DNA from: Thalassobellus sediminis
GTDB lineage: Bacteria; Bacteroidota; Bacteroidia; Flavobacteriales; Flavobacteriaceae
Direction: 5' to 3'
NCBI RefSeq assembly: GCF_044386045.1
Contig: NZ_JBISCD010000040.1
Location: 930,001-994,000, forward strand
DNA length: 64,000 bases
Shown: positions 52,981 to 62,446 of the stretch, piece by piece
Numbering within the stretch: position 1 is the stretch's first letter
Layout: every line of letters starts with the position of its first letter
Position numbers and translations under genes: made by a program
The notes under the pieces: generated by a model
What the model saw: only the letters and a program-made list of their open reading frames with translations
The model's database searches: none
What the model was told of the DNA's origin: nothing

Positions 52981-53763
52981 ATGAAGAATATACTACTTAT
53001 AATAATAGTCATTTTTACCATACAAATGTCTTTTTCACAGCAAGAATCTGCGTATGGAGATGGCGAATGGTTTAAATTTAAAATGAGCTATAGCGGCTGG
53101 ATGAAAGCCGGAAATGCAACACTTACCGTTAAAGATTCTAAACTTGGAGATAAAGATGTATATCATGTAGTGGGTAAAGGCTGGACTACAGGTATGATAA
53201 AATGGTTTTTTAAAGTAAAAGATAGGTATGAGAGCTATTTTGATAAAAAAACCAATATGCCATATAAGTTTGTTAGAAATATTGATGAAGGTGGGCATAC
53301 TAAAGATTTAGAAATAGATTTCGATCAAGAAAATAATAAGGCTTACGTTAATGATAAGAAGCATAATAAAAAATCGGTAATAGATACCAAGCCTAATATT
53401 CAAGATATGGTATCTACATTTTATTATTTACGTAATAACTTAGACACAAGTAATTTAAAAATTGGTGATGAAGTACGTATCGATATGTTTTTTGATGAAG
53501 AAAATTACGGATTTAAACTTAAATATTTAGGTGAAGAAACCATAAGTACTCAGTTTGGAGATATTAAGTCATTAAAATTTAGACCGTATGTTATGGCAGG
53601 TCGTGTTTTTAAAGAAGAAGAAAGTTTGACGCTTTGGGTTTCAAAAGACAAAAATAAATTACCTTTACGAATCAAAGCCGATTTAGCTGTTGGTTCTTTA
53701 AGAGCAGATCTTGAGGCTTTTAAAGGGCTTAAACATCCTTTTAGAATTGTTGTAGATAATTAA
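52981..53763 (+). CDS. DUF3108 family periplasmic protein
   Basis: A 260-residue protein with a signal peptide (core LLIIIVIFTIQMSFS, cleavage before QQES). The mature part matches DUF3108, with GEWFKFKMSYSGWMKAGNATL, WFFKVKDRYESYFDKKTNMPYKF, FRPYVMAGRVFKEEESLTLWV and LRADL. DUF3108 is a periplasmic beta-sheet domain seen near outer-membrane lipid or LPS genes; its function is unknown. A seven-codon ATG frame (52961-52984) overlaps its start by four bases. It leads an operon with kynA, an M23 peptidase and pgi. Confidence 0.85.
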   Translation: MKNILLIIIVIFTIQMSFSQQESAYGDGEWFKFKMSYSGWMKAGNATLTVKDSKLGDKDVYHVVGKGWTTGMIKWFFKVKDRYESYFDKKTNMPYKFVRNIDEGGHTKDLEIDFDQENNKAYVNDKKHNKKSVIDTKPNIQDMVSTFYYLRNNLDTSNLKIGDEVRIDMFFDEENYGFKLKYLGEETISTQFGDIKSLKFRPYVMAGRVFKEEESLTLWVSKDKNKLPLRIKADLAVGSLRADLEAFKGLKHPFRIVVDN

Positions 53764-53770
53764 ATGAATT

Positions 53771-54688
53771 TTGAAGTCTAAAATAGAAAACCAACTTAAA
53801 GAAAAATACGAAGCCATAGGTCAAGATTCTGAAGATTATCTTGAAGGTTTATTAAATAGTAAGCCTATAAACTATTGGGATTATATTCAAACAGATGCGT
53901 TGTTAAATCTTCAAGTACAGCGTACAGTTTTTAAAGATGAAATGGTTTTCATCATGTATCATCAAATAAATGAACTTTTATTTAAAATGATACTTTGGGA
54001 AATAGATCAGGTAGCAAAAACCAATGAGGTTGATGCAGACCTTTTTACTTCAAAATTAATGCGTATTAGTCGATATTTCGATATGCTTACATCGTCTTTT
54101 AGTATTATGAAAGATGGTATGGATATAGACGATTATAATAAGTTTAGAACTACACTAACACCGGCAAGCGGATTTCAAAGTGCGCAATATAGAAAAGTAG
54201 AGTTTGCCTCAACTGAATTATTTAATCTTATAGATAAAAGGTTTAGAGATGATTTTGATGAAAATTCATCTTGTGAAAATGCGTTTGAGCATTTGTATTG
54301 GCAAGCTGCAGGAAAAGATTATGCTACAGGCAATAAAAGCTATACATTAACAGTTTTTGAAGAGAGATATAAAGACGAATTTATTAGATTTGCGAAATTT
54401 TATAAAACTAATAATTTGTATTCTAAATTTAAAGCGCTTCCAAAAGAAGCAAGAGAAAACAAAGACTTAGTTGATGCCATGCGCCATTACGATTATACCG
54501 TTAATATAAAATGGGTTATGGCACATTACAATACAGCAAATCATTATTTAAATATTGGCGGAAAAACTGCCGAAGCAACAGGAGGAAGTGAATGGGTAAA
54601 ATACATGCATCCAAAATATCAAAAGAGAATATTTTTTCCAGAGTTATGGACAAAGCAAGAAATAGAAGATTGGGGAACAGATATTTAA
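53771..54688 (+). CDS. kynA: Tryptophan 2,3-dioxygenase
   Basis: A 305-residue haem enzyme that opens the indole ring of tryptophan, the first step of the kynurenine pathway. The active-site base His64 (MYHQINELLFKM), substrate Arg126 (FRTTLTPASGFQSAQ) and proximal haem ligand His252 (WVMAHYNTANHYL) are all present. The start is TTG at 53771; the nearby ATG (53764) opens only a five-codon frame. No kynU, kynB or NAD-synthesis gene is adjacent, so the rest of the pathway is elsewhere. It overlaps the peptidase gene by 43 bases. Confidence 0.94.
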   Translation: MKSKIENQLKEKYEAIGQDSEDYLEGLLNSKPINYWDYIQTDALLNLQVQRTVFKDEMVFIMYHQINELLFKMILWEIDQVAKTNEVDADLFTSKLMRISRYFDMLTSSFSIMKDGMDIDDYNKFRTTLTPASGFQSAQYRKVEFASTELFNLIDKRFRDDFDENSSCENAFEHLYWQAAGKDYATGNKSYTLTVFEERYKDEFIRFAKFYKTNNLYSKFKALPKEARENKDLVDAMRHYDYTVNIKWVMAHYNTANHYLNIGGKTAEATGGSEWVKYMHPKYQKRIFFPELWTKQEIEDWGTDI

Positions 54689-55962
54689 TATTACCACTAT
54701 TAGCATTATTATTTATTAGCTGTAAAGACGATTCAACATCTAATTTAGTTGAAGAAGACATAGCGGTTGCTGAAAAACCTAAAGAATTATATGAATTTGG
54801 CTTTAAATTAAGTGATTATGTGGTTAAAAGAGATACTATAAGAAAAGGTGATAGTTTTGGTGAGATTCTTGAAAGAAATAAAATTGGATATCCTAAAATA
54901 TTTCATATTGCCGAAAAAGCCAAAGATAGTTTTGATATTAGACGCCTTCAAGTTGGTAAACCGTATACATTATTATGTTCTAAAGATTCATTAGAACTTC
55001 CAGAATCTTTTATTTATCAAAAAAACAAGATAGAGTATGTCGTTATTAATTTTAAAGATTCTATTCATGCATACAATAGAAGTAAGCCTATAAAATATGT
55101 TCAAAAAGAATTATCAGGCGTTATTAATAGTAGTATTTCTCAAACTTTAGACGAAAAAGGTGTAAGTGCTGTGTTAACTAATAAATTAGCTGATGAAATA
55201 TATGCTTGGACTATTGATTTTAGACGTCTTCAGCCTGGAGATCGCTTTAAAGTTATTTACTCTGACAAATACATTGATGACAGTATTTATGCTGGTGTTC
55301 ATGAAGTAAAAGCTGTACTTTTTGAACATAATAAAGAGGTCTTTTATGCATTTCGATTTCAAACAGATTCTGTAAAAGGTATTGTTGATTATTTTAATAA
55401 TGAAGCTAAAAATTTACGTCGTGCCTTTTTAAAAGCGCCAGTAAAATTTAAACGAATATCATCTAGATATAATTTAAAAAGAAGAATTGCAGTTTATGGA
55501 TATAAAGTGCGCCCACATAAAGGAACTGATTTTGCGGCAGATATAGGAACGCCTATAATGGCAACTGCCAATGGTACCGTTACAAAATCTAGTTATACTG
55601 GAGGTAATGGGAATTATGTAAAAATTAGGCATAACGCTACTTACGAAACTCAATACTTACATATGAAAAAGCGTAATGTTAAAGTAGGTCAGTTTGTAAA
55701 ACAAGGAGATGTAATAGGTTGGGTAGGTATGACAGGAAATACCGGTGGGCCGCATGTATGCTATCGTTTTTGGAAAAATGGTAGACAGGTCGATCCATTT
55801 AAACAAAAATTACCAGAAGCGAAACCTATTTCAGATTCATTGAAAGTAAAATATTTAGATTTTATACAACCTATAAAAACTCAATTGGATGCTATTCCTT
55901 TTGATGAACCTAAATTAGAAGAAGAAACATTAAATAATAATTTAGTCACATTTAATCATTAG
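54646..55962 (+). CDS. M23 family (LytM-type) lipoprotein peptidase
   Basis: A 438-residue predicted lipoprotein from the ATG at 54646. This start gives a proper signal ending in a lipobox (LLFISC, Cys26). An earlier ATG at 54592 adds 18 residues and deepens the overlap with kynA. An OapA/LysM-like region (about 60-115) with DTIRKGDSFGEILERN precedes the LytM domain (about 285-390). Metal/catalytic residues are His291 and Asp295 (RPHKGTDFA), His339 (QYLHM) and His370. The usual second His of the HxH motif is Cys372 (GPHVCYRF), a variant common in Bacteroidota. It should cut or bind peptidoglycan cross-bridges, or act as a LytM activator. Confidence 0.88.
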   Translation: MDKARNRRLGNRYLILPLLALLFISCKDDSTSNLVEEDIAVAEKPKELYEFGFKLSDYVVKRDTIRKGDSFGEILERNKIGYPKIFHIAEKAKDSFDIRRLQVGKPYTLLCSKDSLELPESFIYQKNKIEYVVINFKDSIHAYNRSKPIKYVQKELSGVINSSISQTLDEKGVSAVLTNKLADEIYAWTIDFRRLQPGDRFKVIYSDKYIDDSIYAGVHEVKAVLFEHNKEVFYAFRFQTDSVKGIVDYFNNEAKNLRRAFLKAPVKFKRISSRYNLKRRIAVYGYKVRPHKGTDFAADIGTPIMATANGTVTKSSYTGGNGNYVKIRHNATYETQYLHMKKRNVKVGQFVKQGDVIGWVGMTGNTGGPHVCYRFWKNGRQVDPFKQKLPEAKPISDSLKVKYLDFIQPIKTQLDAIPFDEPKLEEETLNNNLVTFNH

Positions 55963-55965
55963 TTT

Positions 55966-57582
55966 ATGGCCTTACCAAATATAAACCCTACAACAACTGA
56001 AGCCTGGAAAAAACTTCAAGAACATTTTAATACAGTAAAAGATGTTCATATGAAAGATTTGTTTGATCAAGATAAAGAGCGAGCAAATAAGTTTACAATT
56101 AAATGGGAAGATTTCTATGTGGATTTTTCAAAAAATAGAATTACAGAAGAAACATTAATGCTTTTAATTGAATTAGCCGATGAGGTTAAGTTAAAAGATG
56201 CTATTAAAAGTCAGTTTTCAGGTGAAATAATTAATGAAACTGAAGGAAGAGCGGTTTTGCATACTGCATTACGCGCGCCTAAGAATTCAGATTTTACTGT
56301 TGATGGTGTTAATGTTATGCCAGAGATTTATCAAGTAAAGCAGAAAATAGAAGCATTTACTAATGAGGTTGTTAATGGTGAAAGAAAAGGTTTTACAGGT
56401 AAAGCGTTTACCGATGTTGTTAATATTGGTATTGGAGGTTCTGATTTAGGGCCCGCAATGGTTGTAGATTCACTTCAATATTATAAAAATCACTTAACAA
56501 CGCACTTTGTTAGTAATGTAGATGGCGACCATGTTAATGAAGTTATCAAAAAATTAGATCCAGAAACAACGCTTTTTGTCGTGGTTTCAAAAACATTTAC
56601 TACACAAGAAACGCTTTCTAATGCGAATACATTAAAAGACTGGTTTTTACAATCGGCTTCAGAAGAAGCTATTGCAAAGCATTTTGTAGCAGTATCAACT
56701 AATATAGCAAATGTTAAAGCTTTTGGAGTAGATGAAAACAATATTTTTCCAATGTGGGATTGGGTAGGTGGCCGTTTTTCACTTTGGAGTGCTGTAGGTT
56801 TAAGTATTAGTTTAGCTGTAGGTTATAATAATTTTGATAGCTTATTAATAGGAGCTAACAAAATGGATGACCATTTTAAAAATGAAGAATTTAAAAGTAA
56901 CATACCAGTAGTTTTAGCATTAATAAGTGTTTGGTATAATAACTTTTTTAAGGCTGAAAGCGAAGCAATTATTCCTTATTCTCAATATTTAAATCAGTTT
57001 GCAACCTATTTACAGCAAGGAATCATGGAGAGTAATGGTAAAAGCGTTGATAGAAACGGTAATCCTATAGATTATCAAACTGGAACCATTATTTGGGGAG
57101 AGCCAGGAACTAATTCGCAACATGCTTTTTTTCAATTAATCCATCAAGGAACTAAATTAATTCCTGCCGATTTTATTGGTTTTGCTAAGTCATTGCATGG
57201 TAACCAAGATCATCAAGATAAATTAATGTCAAATTTCTTTGCGCAAACAGAAGCATTGTTAAATGGTAAGTCTAAAGAAGAGGTTATTGCAGAAGGAGCT
57301 AGTAAAGATTTAACACCTTTTAAAGTATTTCAAGGTAATAAACCAACAAATACTATATTTATTAACAGGTTATCACCAAAAAGTTTAGGTGAATTAATAG
57401 CTCTGTATGAGCATAAAATATTTGTTCAAGGCATTATTTGGAATATCTTTAGTTATGATCAATTTGGTGTAGAATTAGGTAAGCAATTAGCTAATAAAAT
57501 TTTACACGAATTTAACAATAGCGTGGAAAATGAACATGATTCATCAACTCATAATTTGTTGAATTATTATAAGCGATTTTAG
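55966..57582 (+). CDS. pgi: Glucose-6-phosphate isomerase
   Basis: A 538-residue phosphoglucose isomerase of the SIS fold, converting glucose-6-phosphate to fructose-6-phosphate in glycolysis. Signature segments are VVNIGIGGSDLGPAMV, FVVVSKTFTTQETLSNA, WVGGRFSLWSAVGLS, the catalytic Glu in the EWGEPGTNSQHAFFQL-like IIWGEPGTNSQHA and the C-terminal QFGVELGKQLA. It begins three bases after the peptidase stop and ends with a strong hairpin. It also supplies fructose-6-phosphate to GlmS. Confidence 0.97.
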   Translation: MALPNINPTTTEAWKKLQEHFNTVKDVHMKDLFDQDKERANKFTIKWEDFYVDFSKNRITEETLMLLIELADEVKLKDAIKSQFSGEIINETEGRAVLHTALRAPKNSDFTVDGVNVMPEIYQVKQKIEAFTNEVVNGERKGFTGKAFTDVVNIGIGGSDLGPAMVVDSLQYYKNHLTTHFVSNVDGDHVNEVIKKLDPETTLFVVVSKTFTTQETLSNANTLKDWFLQSASEEAIAKHFVAVSTNIANVKAFGVDENNIFPMWDWVGGRFSLWSAVGLSISLAVGYNNFDSLLIGANKMDDHFKNEEFKSNIPVVLALISVWYNNFFKAESEAIIPYSQYLNQFATYLQQGIMESNGKSVDRNGNPIDYQTGTIIWGEPGTNSQHAFFQLIHQGTKLIPADFIGFAKSLHGNQDHQDKLMSNFFAQTEALLNGKSKEEVIAEGASKDLTPFKVFQGNKPTNTIFINRLSPKSLGELIALYEHKIFVQGIIWNIFSYDQFGVELGKQLANKILHEFNNSVENEHDSSTHNLLNYYKRF

Positions 57583-57612
57583 ATAATCTCAAAATAATTC
57601 TCATTAAAAACC

Positions 57613-57654
57613 AAAAAAAGGTGATAGTAATTAAATTACTATCACCTTTTTTTT
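57613..57654 (+). terminator. Strong terminator of pgi
   Basis: A perfect stem AAAGGTGATAGTAAT / ATTACTATCACCTTT followed by T's, 30 bases after the pgi stop. The A and T flanks make it bidirectional in form. Confidence 0.92.
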
Positions 57655-57710
57655 ATTAACAATTGTTAATTTTCTTAACAATTGGATAATATAAATACTT
57701 TAATTCTGCG

Positions 57711-57718
57711 TATTTTTG
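57711..57718 (+). promoter_or_regulatory. -7 promoter element of the 57745 TBDR operon
   Basis: TATTTTTG is an exact TAnnTTTG, 26 bases before the TBDR ATG. Confidence 0.55.
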
Positions 57719-57744
57719 TCCTGACTAATTTCAAATAATTAATT

Positions 57745-60294
57745 ATGAAAAAAACTACGCATTTTTTAATGTTGACTGTAGGATTTTTGTTTTCTACAGT
57801 ATTAATGGCTCAAAGTACTATATCAGGTACTATTATAGAAGCTGGAACGAACATGTCTTTACCAGGAGCCAATGTTGTTGAAAAAGGGACATCAAATGGT
57901 GTTGTAACCGATTTTGATGGCAACTTTTCTATAAAGACACAATCTAGCTCAGGAGAAATTGTAATTACTTACATAGGTTACACTTCTAAAACTATTTCTT
58001 TTTCAGGAGATAAAGCTATGGGTAATATAGAACTTGAATCTAGTCAAGTTGGTTTAGAAGAAATTCAAATTATTGCATCTGTGGCTGTAGATCGAAAAAC
58101 TCCAGTTGCAGTTTCTACTATTAAAGCAGCAGACATCTCTTTAAAGTTAAGTACACAAGAATTTCCTGAAATATTAAAAGCAACTCCAGGGGTTTATGCA
58201 ACTAGAGCTGGTGGAGGTTATGGTGACGGTAGAGTTTCTTTGAGAGGTTTTAGTTCTGAAAATGTAGCTGTAATGATTAACGGAGTTCCTGTTAATGATA
58301 TGGAAAACGGACGTGTTTATTGGTCTAACTGGGCAGGATTAGGAGATGTTACTTCTTCAATGCAAGTACAAAGAGGTTTGGGTGCTTCAAAAGTAGCAGT
58401 GCCTTCTATAGGTGGTACAATAAATATTTTAACCAAAAGTACTGATGCAGAAGAAGGTGGTAACTTTTTTACTGGGATTGCAAATGATGGCTACTTAAAA
58501 TATGGAATGACATATTCTACTGGATTATCAGATAAAGGTTTTGCAGCTACGGTTAGTGCTTCAAAAATTTCCGGAGATGGATATATAGATGGGGGTGAAT
58601 TTTCAGGTTACAATTACTTTATAAGTTTAGCACAGCAAATAAATGAAAGTCACAGATTAACATTTACTGCATTTGGAGCACAACAAACTCATGGTCAACG
58701 TTTCAATCGTTCTACAATTTCTGAATTGTTAGATACAGATTCTGGACCACAAAAGGCTAATAAAGATTGGGGTTATAAAAATGGAGAGGTGTATCATCAA
58801 TCTTATAATTTTTATCATAAACCTCAAATTTCATTAAATCATTTATGGAATATTAATGATAGTTCAGTTTTATCAACAGCTTTATATGCGTCATTTGGTT
58901 CTGGTGGTGGACGTAGAGATGAAGGTTCTAAAATTGGTTCTGATGATTATAGAACAGGAAGTTCAGGATTACAACCTATAGATTTTGATAGAATTGTAGC
59001 GGAAAATATTGCAAATGGCGCTGCTGGTTCTACAGATATAATTTCTGCTTCAAGAAACTCACATGAATGGTATGGTATATTATCTACTTATAAAAACAGA
59101 ATTAATGATAAGTTAACTATTTCAGGAGGTTTAGATGCGCGTTCTTATATTGGACATCACTGGTATGAAGTAGAAGATTTATTAGGTGGACAATTTTTCT
59201 TAGATAATGAGAGTGATACTTTTGCTTTTGGTAAGCCTTTAAGAGTTGGAGATCGTTATAATAAAGATTATGATGGTATTGTTTTAAGATCAGGTATTTT
59301 TGGTCAGGCAGAGTATCAAGTTAATGAGTCTTTAAATTTATTTATGGCTGCAGATATTTCTAATACCAATTATAAAAAAGAGGAATTTATGAACTCTGAT
59401 ATTCCACTTAATGATAGGAAATCAGACGATGTTAACTTTTTTGGATTTGGAGTTAAAGGTGGTGGTAACTATAACCTAGATATTAATAATAATGTATTTG
59501 TTAATGTTGGGTATTTTTCTAAAGCACCATTTTTAGACGGTGTTGCGTTTCAGGATGATGATTTATTAGATGTTAATGAAGAGGCTGAAAACGAAAAAGT
59601 ATTTAGTGTAGAATTAGGTTATGGATATAGAAGTGAAAAATTTTCTGCCAATGTTAATCTTTATCGTACTAGTTGGTTAGATAAAGGGATAAATGGATCT
59701 TTACCAGGCGCAAATCCTGGAGATGAAAGGGTTTTATATAACTTACTTGGTATGGATGCTTTGCACCAAGGAGTAGAAATTGATTTTAGATATAAATTTT
59801 CAGATAAATTATCTTTTACAGGGATGGCTTCTTTAGGAGATTGGCAATGGAAAAGCAATGTGTCTGCTATAGTAAGAACTCAGGATGGCACACCTGTAGG
59901 AGAAGTTGATGTTTTTGCAAAAGATTTAAAAGTTGGTGATGCTGCACAAACCACGTTTGCTTTAGGAGCAAATTATAAATTTGCTAAAAAATCAAATCTT
60001 TATGTAGATTATAACTATGCAGGAGATATGTTTGCTTCTTATCAAGTTACAAATAGAGGTACAGAAGGTCTTCCAGATACATGGGAGGTTCCTGAATATG
60101 GCTTATTTGATGCTGGTATAAGCCATGTATTTAATATAGGTTCATTTGAAGCTGTATTAAATGGTAAAATTAATAATGTGTTTAATACAGAATATGTGTC
60201 AGATGCAAATGATGTAGATGGAACTGCAGGAACTGCTTTAGTGTATTTTGGAGCAGGTAGAACCTATAGTGTAGGATTAAAAGTAAATTTTTAA
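57745..60294 (+). CDS. TonB-dependent receptor with partner lipoprotein
   Basis: An 849-residue outer-membrane receptor. A signal peptide (residues about 1-22, AQ start) leads to a CarboxypepD_reg-like domain with GTIIEAGTNMSLPGANVV and VTDFDGNFSIK (about 25-110). LEEIQIIASVAVDRKTPV is the TonB-box-like region. The plug has VSLRGFSSENVAVMINGVPV and GLGASKVAVPSIGGTINIL, and the barrel ends YSVGLKVNF. It is followed 10 bases later by a surface-lipoprotein gene, and the pair faces a secreted endonuclease I. Such receptor-lipoprotein pairs import nutrients in Bacteroidota. The ligand is not determined; nucleotides or phosphate from DNA are one idea given the neighbour. Confidence 0.86.
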   Translation: MKKTTHFLMLTVGFLFSTVLMAQSTISGTIIEAGTNMSLPGANVVEKGTSNGVVTDFDGNFSIKTQSSSGEIVITYIGYTSKTISFSGDKAMGNIELESSQVGLEEIQIIASVAVDRKTPVAVSTIKAADISLKLSTQEFPEILKATPGVYATRAGGGYGDGRVSLRGFSSENVAVMINGVPVNDMENGRVYWSNWAGLGDVTSSMQVQRGLGASKVAVPSIGGTINILTKSTDAEEGGNFFTGIANDGYLKYGMTYSTGLSDKGFAATVSASKISGDGYIDGGEFSGYNYFISLAQQINESHRLTFTAFGAQQTHGQRFNRSTISELLDTDSGPQKANKDWGYKNGEVYHQSYNFYHKPQISLNHLWNINDSSVLSTALYASFGSGGGRRDEGSKIGSDDYRTGSSGLQPIDFDRIVAENIANGAAGSTDIISASRNSHEWYGILSTYKNRINDKLTISGGLDARSYIGHHWYEVEDLLGGQFFLDNESDTFAFGKPLRVGDRYNKDYDGIVLRSGIFGQAEYQVNESLNLFMAADISNTNYKKEEFMNSDIPLNDRKSDDVNFFGFGVKGGGNYNLDINNNVFVNVGYFSKAPFLDGVAFQDDDLLDVNEEAENEKVFSVELGYGYRSEKFSANVNLYRTSWLDKGINGSLPGANPGDERVLYNLLGMDALHQGVEIDFRYKFSDKLSFTGMASLGDWQWKSNVSAIVRTQDGTPVGEVDVFAKDLKVGDAAQTTFALGANYKFAKKSNLYVDYNYAGDMFASYQVTNRGTEGLPDTWEVPEYGLFDAGISHVFNIGSFEAVLNGKINNVFNTEYVSDANDVDGTAGTALVYFGAGRTYSVGLKVNF

Positions 60295-60304
60295 AAAAAG
60301 AGCA

Positions 60305-62131
60305 ATGAAAAAAATATTTTATTTATATACAGTTTTATTAGGAACAATCATTGTTGGTTGTAATCCTCTAGAAGATATTTATGATGACGCTAATGCTAAT
60401 AATCCAGGTGTTGTTGAAGAAGTTGAATTAACACTTAGTGATGATGACTATGATGAATTAGATTTATCATTTGGCAGTTTTAGTTCAGAAGATGATGCTA
60501 AATCAATGTTACCAGATTATTTATCTAAATTATATCCATATTTAAGTAATGGGTCGTCTGTAACTGTGGATTTTAGATTATATATTGGTAATGCATTTTG
60601 GTTAAGAGATTATAGCTTAAAGCAAGAAGATTATGCTTTAAGTGGAAGTGATTTATTAGGTTTTCAATCTGATGCAACACCAGAAGATTATATTGCTGAT
60701 ATTCTTAGTAATAATTATAGTTCTCCTAAAGAAGGCGATTATGTTGCTGCTTCATATTTTCAATTTACAGGAAGTGCATATACCGTTACTCCAACTGTTT
60801 CTCTTGAAGAAAATTTTGATTATGGAGCTGCAGCAGGAGACTTAACAACTATTTCGGGGGGAAGTTGGACAAATCACTCAGGAGCTTCTAACCAATTAAT
60901 GTTTGCAACTACAAGTTTATCTATGGCAGATTATCCTAGTACTAATTTAGGAGGCGCTTTAGCTATATCTAGTTCAGGTTCTGAAGATGTTAATACTTCG
61001 CTTACATCAATAATATCTACTGGAACAGTTTACGCGAGTGCTTTAATAAATTTAAGTGAAGTTGGTGATGGAACTTATTTTTTCCATTTAATGGAAGAAG
61101 ATGGTAGTTTCAGTTATTCTGCAAGAGTTGGAGCTAAAAGTGATGGGTCTGGAAATATTTTATTTGGTATAGGGGCAAGCTCAAGTTCATTATCATATGG
61201 TGCTACTCCTTTTGACTTAAATACAACTTACTTAATAGTTTCAACTTATGATACGGCTACAGGCACATCAAATTTATATGTTTTAACTGCACCAGAAGCT
61301 ACAGAACCTACAACACCAGAAGCAACAAACACAGGTGTTGCTGGTAACACAGCAAATAGAATCGGAATTCGTCAAGGTGGTGGTGGACCAACTGCTCTAA
61401 TAGATGGTATTCGTGTAGCAAATACATGGTCGGCAATTATGACCAATGATGTATTAGAAGATGAGATAGTTGGAAATAAAACCTCTAATAAAGTAATTTA
61501 TACTTTTACAGAGGACGTATGGGAAATAGCTACTGATGGGGTTTACTTAGTAAATGATGAAGATTTTGCCTCTATGGGTATTGAAACTTTTGGAAGTTCC
61601 ACGCAACCAGATAATTATTTACCAACATTTTTAAATATTAAATTTCCATATGCATTAGAAGGTGAAGCATTAAATGTAATTTATGGTTATGTATCTAGCT
61701 CAAGTGGAGCACAGACAAGAGGTAATTTATACACAAAAATAGAAGGAGAATGGGTTGCTTATGAATCAACAATTGACTCAAAACTTCAGTTTGGTTTAGA
61801 ATCAGGGGTTTGGGTACCAGATAATACTATTAGGTATACTTTTACATCAGATGATTATACTTTGGTTGGAGAAACTTTACTAAACGTATCTGGTTTTGAA
61901 AATGCTGCTGGAAATTTATCAAATTTTGGAAACTTTAATAGAACAGGAGGTAATTCTGGCTGGACAGATGATCAGATGATTACTGGTATTGGAGTTGTAC
62001 TAGATAGTTTAGACCCTAGTGCTGCTGAAGGCCAAAAATATATCGTTTCTGTAGATATTTATAACGGAAGTAGTGGGGTTGAGAATTTCAGTCTTATTAA
62101 AACTGGTGGTGAGTGGGTTGTTAATGAATAA
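60305..62131 (+). CDS. Surface lipoprotein partner of TBDR, with lectin-like insert
   Basis: A 608-residue lipoprotein with a signal ending in the lipobox IIVGC, so Cys19 is lipidated. An acidic spacer (NPLEDIYDDANAN) follows, then an N-terminal domain (about 30-160) and a region (about 165-380) beginning EENFDYGAAAGDL and ending DGIRVANTWSAI. The latter resembles concanavalin/LamG-like modules of flavobacterial secreted proteins. A C-terminal domain (about 395-608) resumes with VIYTFTEDVWEIATDG. It lies 10 bases after the TBDR gene and must be its partner, probably binding the substrate on the cell surface. It is not a SusD by motif. Function is inferred from context. Confidence 0.7.
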   Translation: MKKIFYLYTVLLGTIIVGCNPLEDIYDDANANNPGVVEEVELTLSDDDYDELDLSFGSFSSEDDAKSMLPDYLSKLYPYLSNGSSVTVDFRLYIGNAFWLRDYSLKQEDYALSGSDLLGFQSDATPEDYIADILSNNYSSPKEGDYVAASYFQFTGSAYTVTPTVSLEENFDYGAAAGDLTTISGGSWTNHSGASNQLMFATTSLSMADYPSTNLGGALAISSSGSEDVNTSLTSIISTGTVYASALINLSEVGDGTYFFHLMEEDGSFSYSARVGAKSDGSGNILFGIGASSSSLSYGATPFDLNTTYLIVSTYDTATGTSNLYVLTAPEATEPTTPEATNTGVAGNTANRIGIRQGGGGPTALIDGIRVANTWSAIMTNDVLEDEIVGNKTSNKVIYTFTEDVWEIATDGVYLVNDEDFASMGIETFGSSTQPDNYLPTFLNIKFPYALEGEALNVIYGYVSSSSGAQTRGNLYTKIEGEWVAYESTIDSKLQFGLESGVWVPDNTIRYTFTSDDYTLVGETLLNVSGFENAAGNLSNFGNFNRTGGNSGWTDDQMITGIGVVLDSLDPSAAEGQKYIVSVDIYNGSSGVENFSLIKTGGEWVVNE

Positions 62132-62154
62132 TTTACAATTCTATTAAACAATAG

Positions 62155-62182
62155 AAAAGACCGTCTTTAAGACGGTCTTTTT
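62155..62182 (+). terminator. Terminator of the TBDR-lipoprotein operon
   Basis: AAAAGACCGTC / GACGGTCTTTT with a 5-base loop (TTTAA) and a T-tract, 23 bases after the lipoprotein stop. Confidence 0.92.
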
Positions 62183-62381
62183 ATTTATATTGTAATTATT
62201 TATTTTAAACTAAATAATAATTCAGTTCTAGGTTAAACTAATTTTTAGTAAGTAGACTAAATTTATAAATCTTAAAAAAATATAATACCTATTTGATTAT
62301 GTTGTACCATATTCTTAGTAGTAGTTGAATACTTTTTGAATGTTAAGCTTTAATTTACTTTTATTCTGTTTAATTAATTAA

Positions 62382-62412
62382 AAAAGCCCATTTGTAACAA
62401 ATGGGCTTTTTT
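62382..62412 (-). terminator. Terminator of the endonuclease I gene
   Basis: Perfect stem AAAAGCCCATTTG / CAAATGGGCTTTT with a 3-base loop, flanked by A's and T's, 34 bases past the endonuclease stop on the minus strand. Confidence 0.9.
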
Positions 62413-62446
62413 ATATTTTAGCAGTATTAACATACTAGAAATAGTT

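Larger units (their letters stand above)
62132..62446. other. Convergent intergenic region with two terminators
   Basis: This 315-base gap lies between the TBDR-lipoprotein operon and the endonuclease I gene. It holds two strong hairpins, one for each transcript, at 62155-62182 and 62382-62412, separated by about 200 AT-rich bases. I found no gene, promoter match or repeat in the middle part. Confidence 0.7.

Noticed and set aside
54592..54645. Upstream ATG for the M23 peptidase
   Set aside because: It would put 18 polar residues before the signal peptide and deepen the overlap with kynA to 97 bases; the ATG at 54646 gives a normal lipoprotein signal.
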